Source of the DNA: Mariniflexile sp044335535
GTDB taxonomy: Bacteria > Bacteroidota > Bacteroidia > Flavobacteriales > Flavobacteriaceae
Direction of reading: 5' to 3'
Length of the DNA stretch: 64,000 nt
Assembly (NCBI RefSeq): GCF_044335535.1
Contig: NZ_JBIQVZ010000002.1
Coordinates: forward strand, 724,473 to 788,472
A model generated the notes under the pieces. That model searched no databases and was not told where the DNA came from. It saw nothing but the letters and a program-made list of their open reading frames with translations. This document shows positions 27,468 to 35,718 of the stretch, in pieces. Position numbers and translations under genes: made by a program. Within the stretch, counting starts at the first letter, position 1, and every line of letters begins with the position of its first letter.

Positions 27468-27496
27468 TAGTTAGGTTCATGCATTAGACCTAACTA
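27468..27496 (-). promoter_or_regulatory. Inverted repeat in the receptor leader
   Basis: Perfect 9-bp arms TAGTTAGGT (27468-27476) and ACCTAACTA (27488-27496), 11-nt spacer, 11 bp upstream of the TTG start. It could be an operator or a leader hairpin. No perfect TANNTTTG box is visible upstream. Confidence 0.4.
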
Positions 27497-27601
27497 TCAT
27501 TAGAAAGTTTAATGTAGAAATGTTAAATAACTACTAAATTTTCTATGCAAAATAATTAAGAAACCAAAATACTATTATAAAACAGGTAAATAAAGAAAAA
27601 T

Positions 27602-28093
27602 CTAATTACTCTTTTGAAGCAATTGTTTAAGAATAATAATTACTGAAACCGTGAAGATAAGCGTCATTAAAATACCCGAAAACATAACGATATACTTCAT
27701 CCAAAGCACCTCGTGCCAAAGTAAATATAAACCTCCAAAAGTAAGAATCACTGATATAAAAGGCTCTATAATTAAAAAGAGCTTCAGTTTTTTATTAAGT
27801 TTGGTAATTGCAACTAATCCTCCTACCAAAAAGAAAATAATTGACATAGAAAGAATATGATTGTGAACCAACGTCAACATTTCTTTTTTGCTTTTTTTGA
27901 AATACATGACTGTAGCATTTTCATCAGCTTCATTTCCTAAATATTGCTCTTCAATACCATTTGGATTTGCAGAAGACGTTTCGCCAACAAATAATAATCC
28001 GGTATAAAAACCAATACTTAATACGATAATAAATGCACCGATTAATAATTTTAATTCTTTAGGAAGGGTTAATATTAATCCGTTTAATTGCAT
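27602..28093 (-). CDS. Four-helix membrane protein of unknown function, cotranscribed with the FMN-binding gene
   Basis: 163 residues with four hydrophobic segments (about 17-36, 84-101, 107-124, 132-152). One extracytoplasmic loop lies between helices 1 and 2 (ETSSANPNGIEEQYLGNE). Conserved-looking histidines occur at the helix 2 entry (LVHNHILSMSIIF) and after helix 3 (LLWHEVLWMKY). Paired histidines in membrane helices can hold heme, which would fit a redox link to the FMN protein, but this is inference. The ATG directly follows the TAA of the upstream gene (TAAATG), so the two form one operon. Confidence 0.7.
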   Translation of the reverse strand: MQLNGLILTLPKELKLLIGAFIIVLSIGFYTGLLFVGETSSANPNGIEEQYLGNEADENATVMYFKKSKKEMLTLVHNHILSMSIIFFLVGGLVAITKLNKKLKLFLIIEPFISVILTFGGLYLLWHEVLWMKYIVMFSGILMTLIFTVSVIIILKQLLQKSN

Positions 28094-28621
28094 TTACAGT
28101 ACTTTTTTTGATTGAAGAATTCTTAAAGATTGTAATAGGTTGTTCATGGCATTAGTCATAGAGCGCACCGAAATAGTAGCTCCGGAAATGGCTACTATAT
28201 CATCACCATATCTTAAATTATCTGATGATTTTTTACCAGTAAATTGCTGTAACCAACGTTTACTTCCAATTTCGCCACCATAATCTTCTCGATAGGCGAT
28301 TATCTTGGTTTTTAAAACTATTTGGTCTTTATCTAGCAATACTAAATAATCGAACTGATCTGTTTTACTGGGTGCTTTACCCATGTAAGCGTAACCAATA
28401 AATTTGTTGTTGGCTTTTATAGCTATAAAATTATTGGATTCAAATTTAGATGGAAGTTCTTTATTTATTTCTGAAGAAAAGGTGATGGTTTCGTATGTAT
28501 AGCTTGCTACCTTGAAAGTATCCTTAATTTCTTTATCTACTTTTTTACTAAGATCTTTTTGTGTTGTAAAAGACAGTAATACCAAAGTAATTAGTAAAAG
28601 AGAAAATTGTTTTATATTCAT
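28094..28621 (-). CDS. Exported FMN-binding-domain protein
   Basis: 175 residues from the ATG at 28621 (MNIKQFSLLLITLVLLSF signal peptide). A longer frame adds 16 unlikely residues. The FMN_bind domain fills the mature part: GYAYMGKAPSKTDQFDYLVLL, the turn RWLQQFTGKK, and DDIVAISGATISVRSM near the C-terminus. In this family the Thr of S-G-A-T (Thr149 here) carries FMN by a phosphoester bond, attached by ApbE/Ftp. It is probably a periplasmic electron carrier working with the adjacent membrane protein. No apbE is present in the window. Confidence 0.85.
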   Translation of the reverse strand: MNIKQFSLLLITLVLLSFTTQKDLSKKVDKEIKDTFKVASYTYETITFSSEINKELPSKFESNNFIAIKANNKFIGYAYMGKAPSKTDQFDYLVLLDKDQIVLKTKIIAYREDYGGEIGSKRWLQQFTGKKSSDNLRYGDDIVAISGATISVRSMTNAMNNLLQSLRILQSKKVL

Positions 28622-28665
28622 GTGGCAAAAATATTGATTTATTGCTCGATTAAACAAATAATATA

Positions 28666-28703
28666 CCAAAAAGCTAAGTAAATGTATTTACTTAGCTTTT
28701 TGG
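28666..28703. terminator. Strong hairpin terminator downstream of the porin
   Basis: Perfect 18-bp arms (28666-28683 and 28686-28703) with a 2-nt centre. They contain AAAAAGCTAAG and CTTAGCTTTTT, so it can end transcription in both directions. The structured RNA candidate starts 10 bp to the right. Confidence 0.8.
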
Positions 28704-28713
28704 TTTTTGTTTT

Positions 28714-28798
28714 GCGTTAGGGATAGCAGTGGAAATCCTTTTTGTGAGGCACGATCAAAAAGATTGCAACGTATAGCCCGACCCTTGTGGTAACGCCC
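28714..28798 (+). ncRNA. Structured RNA candidate, flavobacterial GCGTTAGGG...TAACGCCC type (possibly Flavo-1)
   Basis: An 85-nt stretch closed by GCGTTA (28714-28719) pairing with TAACGC (28791-28796). The inner hairpin pairs CTTTTTG with CAAAAAG around GTGAGGCAC-type loop sequence. The strings TAGCCCGACCC and GTAACGCCC match an intergenic motif I remember as repeated across Flavobacteriia. I think it is the Flavo-1 RNA motif, but I cannot run a covariance search. It lies on the + strand, opposite both neighbouring genes. The function of Flavo-1 is unknown. Confidence 0.5.
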
Positions 28799-28806
28799 AA
28801 ATTAGT

Positions 28807-29964
28807 TTAGAACCAAACGCCGATACCAAAATTTAATTGATTTTTTGCGCTTGTGGCTGCAGCATTGTCTTTAATTTGATAATCTGCCTTAACTACTGCC
28901 CCTGGTGCTACTTTATAGCTTAAACCAAAAGTCCATTCGTCTCTGTTGTAACTATCGTTTCTTATTAGCCCTCCCTCAACTGATGCATGGGTATCATAAT
29001 CTTCATAGCGAGCAAAAGCGAATAATTGTTGTTGTTTTGTTTGTGGTAATAGATTGTAAGCACCTTCTAAATACCACCCTTGTAAAGCACTACCTAAATA
29101 GGCACTGTTAAGCGTATTATAATCTTCTGTATCTGAAATACTTGCGCGAATAAATTGACCACGAGCCGTAAAACGTTGGTATGCATAACGTGCATCGACA
29201 CCAACCATTGAAATGCCAACATCGGCACCATCTAGCATGTCTACGTCATCTTCAGCTTGTGTACGACCAAAATATCCAGATAGGCCTAAACGTAGTCCAG
29301 GTAATCCATAATAATCTAATTTACCAGCTAAATTTGGTGTGTTTATGGTTGATTCCGCACCTTTTTGACGACCATTACGCAACCCATTTGAACCGCCCAA
29401 AACTTTGCCTTCGTTTACAGATTTAAATCCATTAAAAAGATAAGCTTGGTAACGTAAAGACACATTGTCAATGCGACCGGAAACACCTATGCCTATTTCT
29501 CTCCAAGTAGTTGGAACAATACTTTTATCAATACTTGGTCTATTTACACCATTGAAAGTAGTCGGTTCGTGGTATTCATTTACAATACCCATTGGTACCA
29601 GCATCAACCCCCCTCGTAAATTTACGTTATCGTTTAGACTGTACTGCAAAAAAGCTTGTTCTACATAAACCTCTTTTACGTGTTCAAACTCGATCTCTGT
29701 TACAAATTGTACTCTGTCATTAAATTTATAACCTAAAAGCATTACTAATCGCTGTATATCTAAAGTACCGTTACTGCCTTCTGGTTGGTTATAGGAAACT
29801 TCGCCGTAACCACCAACTGTAACACCATTATTAATGTTTCCAGATAAAATACGTTGTGCCGCATTTACTTGGTTTTGTGGATTAGTAGATATTGAATCTG
29901 GAACTGTTTGTGCAAATGTAAAAGCAGTTGCAAAAACTGCTAATAGTAAAGGTACTCTTTTCAT
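28807..29964 (-). CDS. Outer-membrane porin (phosphate-selective porin OprO/P-like)
   Basis: 385 residues with a signal peptide (MKRVPLLLAVFATAFTFAQ). The barrel has alternating strands, many Tyr/Phe-Gly turns, and the terminal strand NQLNFGIGVWF ending in Phe. Visible blocks include VTVGGYGEVSYNQPEG, RLVMLLGYKFNDRVQFVTEIEFEH, VEQAFLQYSL and GLMLVPMGIVNEYHEPTTF. The EIEFEH...LVPMGIVNE pattern is typical of Bacteroidota porins related to the OprP group; the substrate cannot be read from this. A perfect -7 box lies 60-70 bp upstream and a strong terminator about 100 bp downstream, so it is a single-gene unit. Confidence 0.85.
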   Translation of the reverse strand: MKRVPLLLAVFATAFTFAQTVPDSISTNPQNQVNAAQRILSGNINNGVTVGGYGEVSYNQPEGSNGTLDIQRLVMLLGYKFNDRVQFVTEIEFEHVKEVYVEQAFLQYSLNDNVNLRGGLMLVPMGIVNEYHEPTTFNGVNRPSIDKSIVPTTWREIGIGVSGRIDNVSLRYQAYLFNGFKSVNEGKVLGGSNGLRNGRQKGAESTINTPNLAGKLDYYGLPGLRLGLSGYFGRTQAEDDVDMLDGADVGISMVGVDARYAYQRFTARGQFIRASISDTEDYNTLNSAYLGSALQGWYLEGAYNLLPQTKQQQLFAFARYEDYDTHASVEGGLIRNDSYNRDEWTFGLSYKVAPGAVVKADYQIKDNAAATSAKNQLNFGIGVWF

Positions 29965-30024
29965 TTTGTTGTTTGGTTTTGTTTTTTATTTAGACTTGAT
30001 ATAAATAATAAATTAATTCTCGTG

Positions 30025-30032
30025 CAAAAATA
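30025..30032 (-). promoter_or_regulatory. Putative -7 box for the porin gene
   Basis: Reads TATTTTTG on the minus strand, a perfect TANNTTTG, 61 bp before the ATG at 29964. A TTTTG lies upstream but at too short a spacing for a standard -33 box. Confidence 0.45.
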
Positions 30033-30114
30033 AAATACAAAATGAGAATCACAAAGTTTATTTAGATTAAATTTAAATTAACTTTATAACTACATGATTA
30101 TTAAAAACTTAAGT

Positions 30115-30978
30115 TTAATGATAAACAGTAAAAATCTTAGTAGCCTCATTATGGGCACTTTCAAAACTCAATGCATTTAAACTGTTATTTTTTTGGGAAG
30201 TAAAGTACGACAACAACTTTTCAGTGGGCATATTACCTGTTAATTCATCCTTTGCCATGGGGCAACCACCATAACCTTGAATAGCGCCATCAAAACGTTT
30301 ACATCCTGCTTTATAAGCGGCATCTACTTTTTCGAACCAGGTAGATGGTGTGGTGTGTAGATGAGCACCAAACTCGATATTAGTGTATTGTGGTATTAAA
30401 TTTGAAAACAAATACTGAATGCTTTCTGGGTTTGAGCTACCAATGGTATCACTCAACGATAAAATTTTCACCCCCATGCTGCTTAAACGTTCGGTCCACT
30501 CACCTACTATACCTACATTCCAGGGATCTCCATACGGATTACCAAATCCCATAGAAATGTAAACAACCACTTCTTTATTGGCTTTGTTAGCAATTTCCAA
30601 AATCTCGGAAAGCGTTACAACCGACTGCGCAATGGTTTTGTGCGTATTTCGCATTTGAAAATTCTCTGAAATTGAAAACGGATAGCCTAAATAATTTATT
30701 TCAGCATGTTTACAAGCGTCTTCTGCGCCTCTAGTATTTGCTATAATAGCAAGTAATTTACTTGTCGTACTGCTTAAATCCAGCATGGATAGTACCTCGG
30801 CGGTATCCACCATTTGCGGAATCGCCTTTGGAGAAACAAAGCTTCCAAAATCAATCGTGTCAAAACCAACACGTAATAAAGACTGAATGTATTGCGCCTT
30901 TTTCTCTGTTGGAATAAACTGTTTGATGCCTTGCATAGCATCTCGTGGGCACTCTATTATCTTTATTTGGCTTGACAT
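30115..30978 (-). CDS. Hydroxymethylglutaryl-CoA lyase-like TIM-barrel enzyme
   Basis: This 287-residue HMGL-like aldolase is expected to cleave HMG-CoA to acetoacetate and acetyl-CoA in leucine breakdown. Motifs: IECPRDAMQGI with the catalytic Arg12-Asp13 pair, FGSFVSPKAIPQM, LSLSDTIGSSNPE, FGAHLHTTPS with the metal-binding HxH, and FDGAIQGYGGCPMAKDELTGN with the catalytic loop Cys. The N-terminal signature is PRDAMQGI instead of PRDGLQNE, a usual variation in Bacteroidota. No other leucine-degradation gene is near. Start ATG at 30978. Confidence 0.88.
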   Translation of the reverse strand: MSSQIKIIECPRDAMQGIKQFIPTEKKAQYIQSLLRVGFDTIDFGSFVSPKAIPQMVDTAEVLSMLDLSSTTSKLLAIIANTRGAEDACKHAEINYLGYPFSISENFQMRNTHKTIAQSVVTLSEILEIANKANKEVVVYISMGFGNPYGDPWNVGIVGEWTERLSSMGVKILSLSDTIGSSNPESIQYLFSNLIPQYTNIEFGAHLHTTPSTWFEKVDAAYKAGCKRFDGAIQGYGGCPMAKDELTGNMPTEKLLSYFTSQKNNSLNALSFESAHNEATKIFTVYH

Positions 30979-31019
30979 TGTGTTAATTAAAATGCGGTGC
31001 TAAAAATACTATTATTTTA

Positions 31020-31070
31020 TGAACTCAACTTGGCTTTTTTTGATTGAAGTGAAAAAGTCAATATAAATTC
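31020..31070 (+). repeat. Mini MITE-like element, copy E (51 bp)
   Basis: Left end TGAACTCAACTTGGCTTTTT and right end AAAAAGTCAATATAAATTC match the terminal repeats of the long copies with two and three mismatches. Only about 12 bp separate them. It looks like an internally deleted, ageing copy. Confidence 0.55.
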
Positions 31071-31194
31071 TATAAAAACTTATGTGAACATTTTATTTCT
31101 CTATGTATTCTTTGTTGCACAGAGTCTCATTAGTGATTAGTGACTTTTTGTAAGCATTCACAAAACTAGTCGACTTAAAATTAAAAATAAGCAG

Positions 31195-32124
31195 ATGAAA
31201 AACTATACTTTAACTTTATTTTTTGGACTGATATTTTCGATAAGTGGCTTTAGCCAAAGCACTGCAGATTACAGCATATCACTAACGACTATTTGGAATG
31301 CGACCGACCATACTTCGGTTCCTGAAGATGCGCATTGGTCGGAGCTTGTTGGTGCCACCCATAATACTGCTAACGCGTTTTTTGAATTAGTGGTTGTCTC
31401 ACCCAACACCGATGGTATTAAAGATATGGCCGAATTAGGCAATAACACCAACTTTATGAGTGAAGTTAATACCGCCATTTCATCAAACAAAGCTGACCAA
31501 TGGATAAATGCCGGTGATTTGGCTGGTGCTATTGGCACATTTACTATTGACAATTTACAAGTAAGCGAAAGCTTCCCTTTAATAACTTTGGTTTCCATGG
31601 TCGCTCCAAGTCCCGATTGGTTTATTGCCGTTAATAGCATTGACTTAAGGTCTGGAAACAATAGTGTCAACAATGGTTGGAAAGACAGTTTTACTTTGGA
31701 TGTTTTTGCCTACGATGCGGGTACCGATGATGGTACCGATTATACTTCGGCAAACGCTGTGAGCAACCCACGTGTAGGTGTTTTTAAAATTACAGACGCT
31801 CCCATAAACGGTAATAAAATGGGCACTGTGATATTTACTTATAATGCTTCAGCATTAAGTACTGTTAGCAATCATCCTATTGAAAACATTAAAATATTCC
31901 CGAACCCTACAAAAGGACGTATTACGGTTTCCAATATTCAAAATATCCACTTAAAATCCATTCATCTTTATAATGTATTAGGATGTTTGGTAAAAGACAT
32001 TCCAACAGGTAATAGCCTTTCAAAAATAGATCTAAATCTAACGAACTTAAGCAAAGGGCTTTATCTGTTAAAACTGAATTCTATGGATGGAAAAACCAAA
32101 ACCAGCAAACTTATTGTCAAATAG
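31195..32124 (+). CDS. Secreted spondin-domain protein with T9SS type A sorting domain
   Basis: 309 residues. The signal peptide ends after residue ~21 (SISGFSQ). The spondin_N domain spans about 22-205, with YSISLTTIWNATDHTSVPE, HWSELVGATHN, MVAPSPDWFIAV and WKDSFTLDVFAYDAGTDDG. The C-terminal ~75 residues are a Por-type sorting domain (KIFPNPTKGRITV, LYNVLGCLV, LSKGLYLLKL, KTSKLIVK) that directs type IX secretion and surface attachment. Spondin-like domains in marine Bacteroidota are of unknown ligand. The metalloprotease gene follows by 79 bp in the same direction. Confidence 0.88.
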   Translation: MKNYTLTLFFGLIFSISGFSQSTADYSISLTTIWNATDHTSVPEDAHWSELVGATHNTANAFFELVVVSPNTDGIKDMAELGNNTNFMSEVNTAISSNKADQWINAGDLAGAIGTFTIDNLQVSESFPLITLVSMVAPSPDWFIAVNSIDLRSGNNSVNNGWKDSFTLDVFAYDAGTDDGTDYTSANAVSNPRVGVFKITDAPINGNKMGTVIFTYNASALSTVSNHPIENIKIFPNPTKGRITVSNIQNIHLKSIHLYNVLGCLVKDIPTGNSLSKIDLNLTNLSKGLYLLKLNSMDGKTKTSKLIVK

Positions 32125-32203
32125 TCGATAAATCTCACAGTTCAACGTTTTTATTGTTCTGAAATAGCGAATAGGAATACATTTGAAAAAATGTTTTCCC
32201 CAA

Positions 32204-34126
32204 ATGCATGTTTTAAAACCTAAATTACCTACTTTTTTATTGTTTATACTGTTATCATTTGGCATTAATACCTTTGCCCAAAATGAAACAGTTTCATGCG
32301 GAACCATTACCACAAAAGAATCCACAGCATTTTATAACAGCATAAAACCGCAACTTAAAAACCATGAGCAGGCTTTTATGCAAAAGCGGTTGTCCAAAAG
32401 CGTATCACATACAAAACTCATGAATTCCATTCCTGTTAAAGCGCATGTGATTCGCAATTCCAACGGAACGGGAGGTATTAGTGAGGCAGATCTTAACACG
32501 GCTATTTCCAATTTAAATACCCTATATGCCGGCGCATTTATGGAATTCTTTTTATGTGATGGTATTAACTACATTAACGAAGACAGCCTTTGCCATTTAA
32601 AGAAAGGTGATGAAAAAAGCTTAATAGAGACCAATAATGTTACGGGGTTAATAAATATATACTTTGTAGATTATATAGAAAACGAATTGGATGAAAGCAT
32701 CTGCGGTTATGCTGATAACGAAGGCAGAAACGATGTGATTGTTATGAAAAATAGTTGTGTCACCAACGATTCTACATTGGCACACGAAATGGGACATTTT
32801 TTCTCATTAATGCACACACATGGAACGGATGACACACAAACCACCGAATTGGTAGATGGCAGCAATTGCGATACCGATGGCGATGGTATTTGCGACACCC
32901 CTGCCGACCCTAAATTAACTAGTAAAAATGTTAATAATTTTTGCCAGTATATTGGAACCGAAACCGATGCTAACGGTAGCATATATACTCCAGACACAGG
33001 CAATATCATGTCTTATGCCATGAAAGGATGTCGTTCCCACTTTTCGCAACAACAGCTAGCACGTATGTATGCCTTTTATCTTACGGCTAAAAACTATTTG
33101 GCTTGCCCGTCGTTTAATGCCAATTTTACAGCAGATGTTAATCAAACTTGTGACGAATCGTTAACTGTGAATTTTGAAAGCGATTGCGAAAACATGACCA
33201 CATGGGCATGGGATATGGACAGTGATGGCGTGATTGATTATACCATTCCAAACCCATCGCACACTTTTACAAGTGGGGTTTATGATGTCACGCTAACCGT
33301 TTCAAACAAATCCAGAACTATAAAAAAAACCTATTCGAAGTTTATAAAAGTCGGTAACGCTGAATCACTTTTTAATGAAGATTTTGAATCTTACAGTTTA
33401 CAAAGCGATGTTAATTGGACCGTAAAAGACCGTACTGAGCATGGTTACAACTGGCTTTTAAATAAAGGGGAAACAACTTCAAGCGGCACAGGACCTACTT
33501 CGGTCAAAACAGCAAAAAATCCATCCAATACTTATATGTATGCCGAAGCTTCGGGTGCACAACCTGATGACATTGCCGAATTACTTTCACCGTGTATGAC
33601 TGTCACAAATCCAAATTCGGAGCTGGAATTTTCATACCATATGTTTGGAAAAGGTATTGGCGAATTACATATAGATATTAAAACGGAAGATGGTTACATA
33701 AACGATGTCATTCCCGCACTTATTGGAAGCCAACAAAAATATCAAGATGATGCTTTTTTAATGAAGGATATTGATTTATCAGCTTATACAAACCAAACTA
33801 TTAATGTGCGCTTTAGAGCTGTTAGAGGCACAAATTGGGATGGTGATATTGCAATTGACAATGTATTTATTAAAACCATTGACGTGCCCATGTCCGATGC
33901 TGTTGTTAAAGTATATCCAAACCCTGCTTCGGGTGACATACTGTATGTTAACGCTTCAAATATGGGAGAAACCCTCAGTTATAATCTTACCAATTTAACT
34001 GGAAACGTGGTATTAACCGGGAATTTAATCAATAATCAAATACATGTGGGTAATCTTAGTTCGGGTATGTATTTATTAACCATTAGAAGCAAAGGGGCTA
34101 CAGTTACTAAAAAGATTATAAAATAA
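32204..34126 (+). CDS. Secreted M43-type zinc metalloprotease with PKD, MAM-like and T9SS domains
   Basis: 640 residues from the ATG at 32204, which begins a signal peptide (MHVLKPKLPTFLLFILLSFGINTFAQ); a TTG at 32183 is an alternative. The catalytic zinc motif is HEMGHFFSLMH at residues 194-204 (HExxHxxxxxH of M43/PAPP-A-like peptidases). It is followed by a Cys-rich loop (NCDTDGDGICDTPADP) and the Met-turn region IMSYAMKGCRSHFSQQQ. Then a PKD domain (about 300-385), a MAM/jelly-roll-like domain with EDFESY and GDIAIDNVFI, and a type A sorting domain (VKVYPNPASGDIL, GMYLLTI, TKKIIK). Probably a secreted or surface protease. Confidence 0.9.
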   Translation: MHVLKPKLPTFLLFILLSFGINTFAQNETVSCGTITTKESTAFYNSIKPQLKNHEQAFMQKRLSKSVSHTKLMNSIPVKAHVIRNSNGTGGISEADLNTAISNLNTLYAGAFMEFFLCDGINYINEDSLCHLKKGDEKSLIETNNVTGLINIYFVDYIENELDESICGYADNEGRNDVIVMKNSCVTNDSTLAHEMGHFFSLMHTHGTDDTQTTELVDGSNCDTDGDGICDTPADPKLTSKNVNNFCQYIGTETDANGSIYTPDTGNIMSYAMKGCRSHFSQQQLARMYAFYLTAKNYLACPSFNANFTADVNQTCDESLTVNFESDCENMTTWAWDMDSDGVIDYTIPNPSHTFTSGVYDVTLTVSNKSRTIKKTYSKFIKVGNAESLFNEDFESYSLQSDVNWTVKDRTEHGYNWLLNKGETTSSGTGPTSVKTAKNPSNTYMYAEASGAQPDDIAELLSPCMTVTNPNSELEFSYHMFGKGIGELHIDIKTEDGYINDVIPALIGSQQKYQDDAFLMKDIDLSAYTNQTINVRFRAVRGTNWDGDIAIDNVFIKTIDVPMSDAVVKVYPNPASGDILYVNASNMGETLSYNLTNLTGNVVLTGNLINNQIHVGNLSSGMYLLTIRSKGATVTKKIIK

Positions 34127-34137
34127 GATTTAGTAGC

Positions 34138-34478
34138 CTGTCAAGCTGAGCCTGTCGAAGCTATCGAAAGAAGTGCCAACAATGGACTTCGACAAGCTTC
34201 CATTGATGTGTTTTATAAGCATCTGTTTTACAGCTAATTAAATTTAAAAAAACTACGTCATCGCATTCGCTAGTTAAAAACTTTAACAAAGGTCTCAGTC
34301 TGATATGATCAATTAATGATTAGTGATTAACGATTAAAAATAGCCAGTAGCCATTAGTCAATGATTGATGATTTTTGGTTAACGATTCAACAATTAAACG
34401 ATTCAACAATTAAACGAATAAACAATAACAGATAATCAATAATGTTGGTGATTAGGACTTCGACAGGCTCAGTCTGAC
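34138..34478. repeat. REP-like repeat region between convergent genes (no coding sequence)
   Basis: The left hairpin has arms GCCTGTCGAAG (34150-34160) and CTTCGACAAGC (34188-34198). A further copy, CTTCGACAGGCTCAGTCTGAC at 34458-34478, is an inverted partner of 34140-34160. Between them lies low-complexity AT DNA with repeated GATTAGTGATTAACGATT-like words and the 16-bp tandem unit listed separately. No gene is seen in this ~390-bp gap. Confidence 0.7.
34381..34428 (+). repeat. 16-bp tandem repeat, 2 perfect units plus a partial third
   Basis: AACGATTCAACAATTA occurs at 34381-34396 and 34397-34412, followed by a diverged AACGAATAAACAATAA. It is part of the REP-like intergenic block. Confidence 0.8.
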
Positions 34479-34517
34479 ACTGTAAACAGTATTAAATAAT
34501 AAGAGACTGTTTAAGTT

Positions 34518-35549
34518 TTAGCCCTTTAGAATCGCTTTATTTATCGCTTTTACCAAACTAGGGCCTTCGTAAATAAACCCCGTGTAAATTTGCACTAAAT
34601 CGGCACCCGCTGCTATTTTTTCTAAAGCGTCTTTGGCTGAATGGATTCCTCCAACCCCAATGATTGGGAAAGCTTTGTTGCTTTTATCGGCTAGATATTT
34701 AATCACCTGCGTGCTTTTATTTTTAATGGGCCGTCCACTTAATCCACCGTTTCCAATGGCTTCCAGTTGCTCATTTGAGGCTTTTAACCCCGTTCTGTCA
34801 GTGGATGTGTTACTAGCAATAACACCGTCTAAATTGGTGGTAGCAACCAAATCTATAATTTCATCCAATTGAATGTTGTTTAAGTCGGGAGCAATTTTTA
34901 AAAGAATGGGCTTTTGCTTATCAAAACTTTTATTTGCTTTTTGTACAGCTCCAATCAATTCTTCCAAATATTCTTTGTCGTTTAGTTTGGCATGACTTCC
35001 CACATTTGGGCAACTTACATTGAGTACAAAATAATCTACATACGGGTGCAGTGCCTTAAAACATTCTAGATAATCTTTGGTATAATCTTCTGGTTTGGTA
35101 TGCGTGTTTTTTCCAATATTCCCACCAATAATCAGTTTGCCCTTGTTGGTTTTTAATTGGGCTATAGCCGCTTCAAGACCTTCGTTATTAAACCCCATTC
35201 GGTTAATAATGCCTTGGTCGTCTTTCAATCGGAACAAACGCTTTTTGGGGTTTCCAGCTTGTGCTTTGGGTGTAACGGTGCCTATTTCAATAAAACCAAA
35301 TCCAAAATTTGCCAGTTCGTTATACAACACTGCATTTTTATCAAATCCTGCTGCTAACCCCACTGGGTTTTTAAAAGTAAGTCCGAATACGTTTCGTTCC
35401 AACCGTTTATCATTCACAACATATAAACTTCTAAAAACTGCAGCAAAACCTGGAATTTTAGAACTGAATTTTATTAATGAAAACGTAAAATGGTGAATCT
35501 TTTCAGGGTCGAACAAGAAAAATAACGGGCGAAGTAGTAATTTGTACAT
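34518..35549 (-). CDS. pyrD: Dihydroorotate dehydrogenase, class 2 architecture
   Basis: This 343-residue FMN enzyme oxidises dihydroorotate to orotate in pyrimidine synthesis. The N-terminal membrane-associating helices typical of class 2 (quinone-linked) enzymes are present (MYKLLLRPLFFLFDPEKIHHF). FMN-site motifs include NPVGLAAGFDKN, GFGFIEIGTVTPKAQAGNPKKR, SNTSTDRTGL, GGLSGRP and IIGVGGI. The catalytic-base motif reads NVSCPN with Cys180, whereas class 2 enzymes normally have Ser (NxSSPN) and class 1 enzymes Cys (NxSCPN). It is divergently transcribed from pepT, with a perfect -7 box at 35564-35571. Confidence 0.94.
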   Translation of the reverse strand: MYKLLLRPLFFLFDPEKIHHFTFSLIKFSSKIPGFAAVFRSLYVVNDKRLERNVFGLTFKNPVGLAAGFDKNAVLYNELANFGFGFIEIGTVTPKAQAGNPKKRLFRLKDDQGIINRMGFNNEGLEAAIAQLKTNKGKLIIGGNIGKNTHTKPEDYTKDYLECFKALHPYVDYFVLNVSCPNVGSHAKLNDKEYLEELIGAVQKANKSFDKQKPILLKIAPDLNNIQLDEIIDLVATTNLDGVIASNTSTDRTGLKASNEQLEAIGNGGLSGRPIKNKSTQVIKYLADKSNKAFPIIGVGGIHSAKDALEKIAAGADLVQIYTGFIYEGPSLVKAINKAILKG

Positions 35550-35563
35550 CTGTATTATTTATG

Positions 35564-35637
35564 CAAAAGTACTTCTAAATATTGTAAATAAAAAATCGGT
35601 CAATCCAAAAGCAAAAAAATTAATAATTGTACTTTTG
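35564..35637. promoter_or_regulatory. Divergent promoters for pyrD (-) and pepT (+)
   Basis: TACTTTTG occurs on the minus strand at 35571-35564, 15 bp from the pyrD ATG, and again on the plus strand at 35630-35637, 82 bp before the pepT ATG. Both match TANNTTTG exactly. No clear -33 TTTG accompanies either. Confidence 0.5.
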
Positions 35638-35718
35638 AATCTCAAAAGGCTATTTGATTTTCACACTCAATTTCTAATTCTAAAATGTCTTACCTTAACA
35701 CTTTAAAATTCATTTCAA

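Noticed and set aside
28666..28703. Hairpin next to the structured RNA as part of that RNA
   Set aside because: It is a perfect, self-contained bidirectional terminator separated by 10 bp, and the RNA candidate closes on its own stem.
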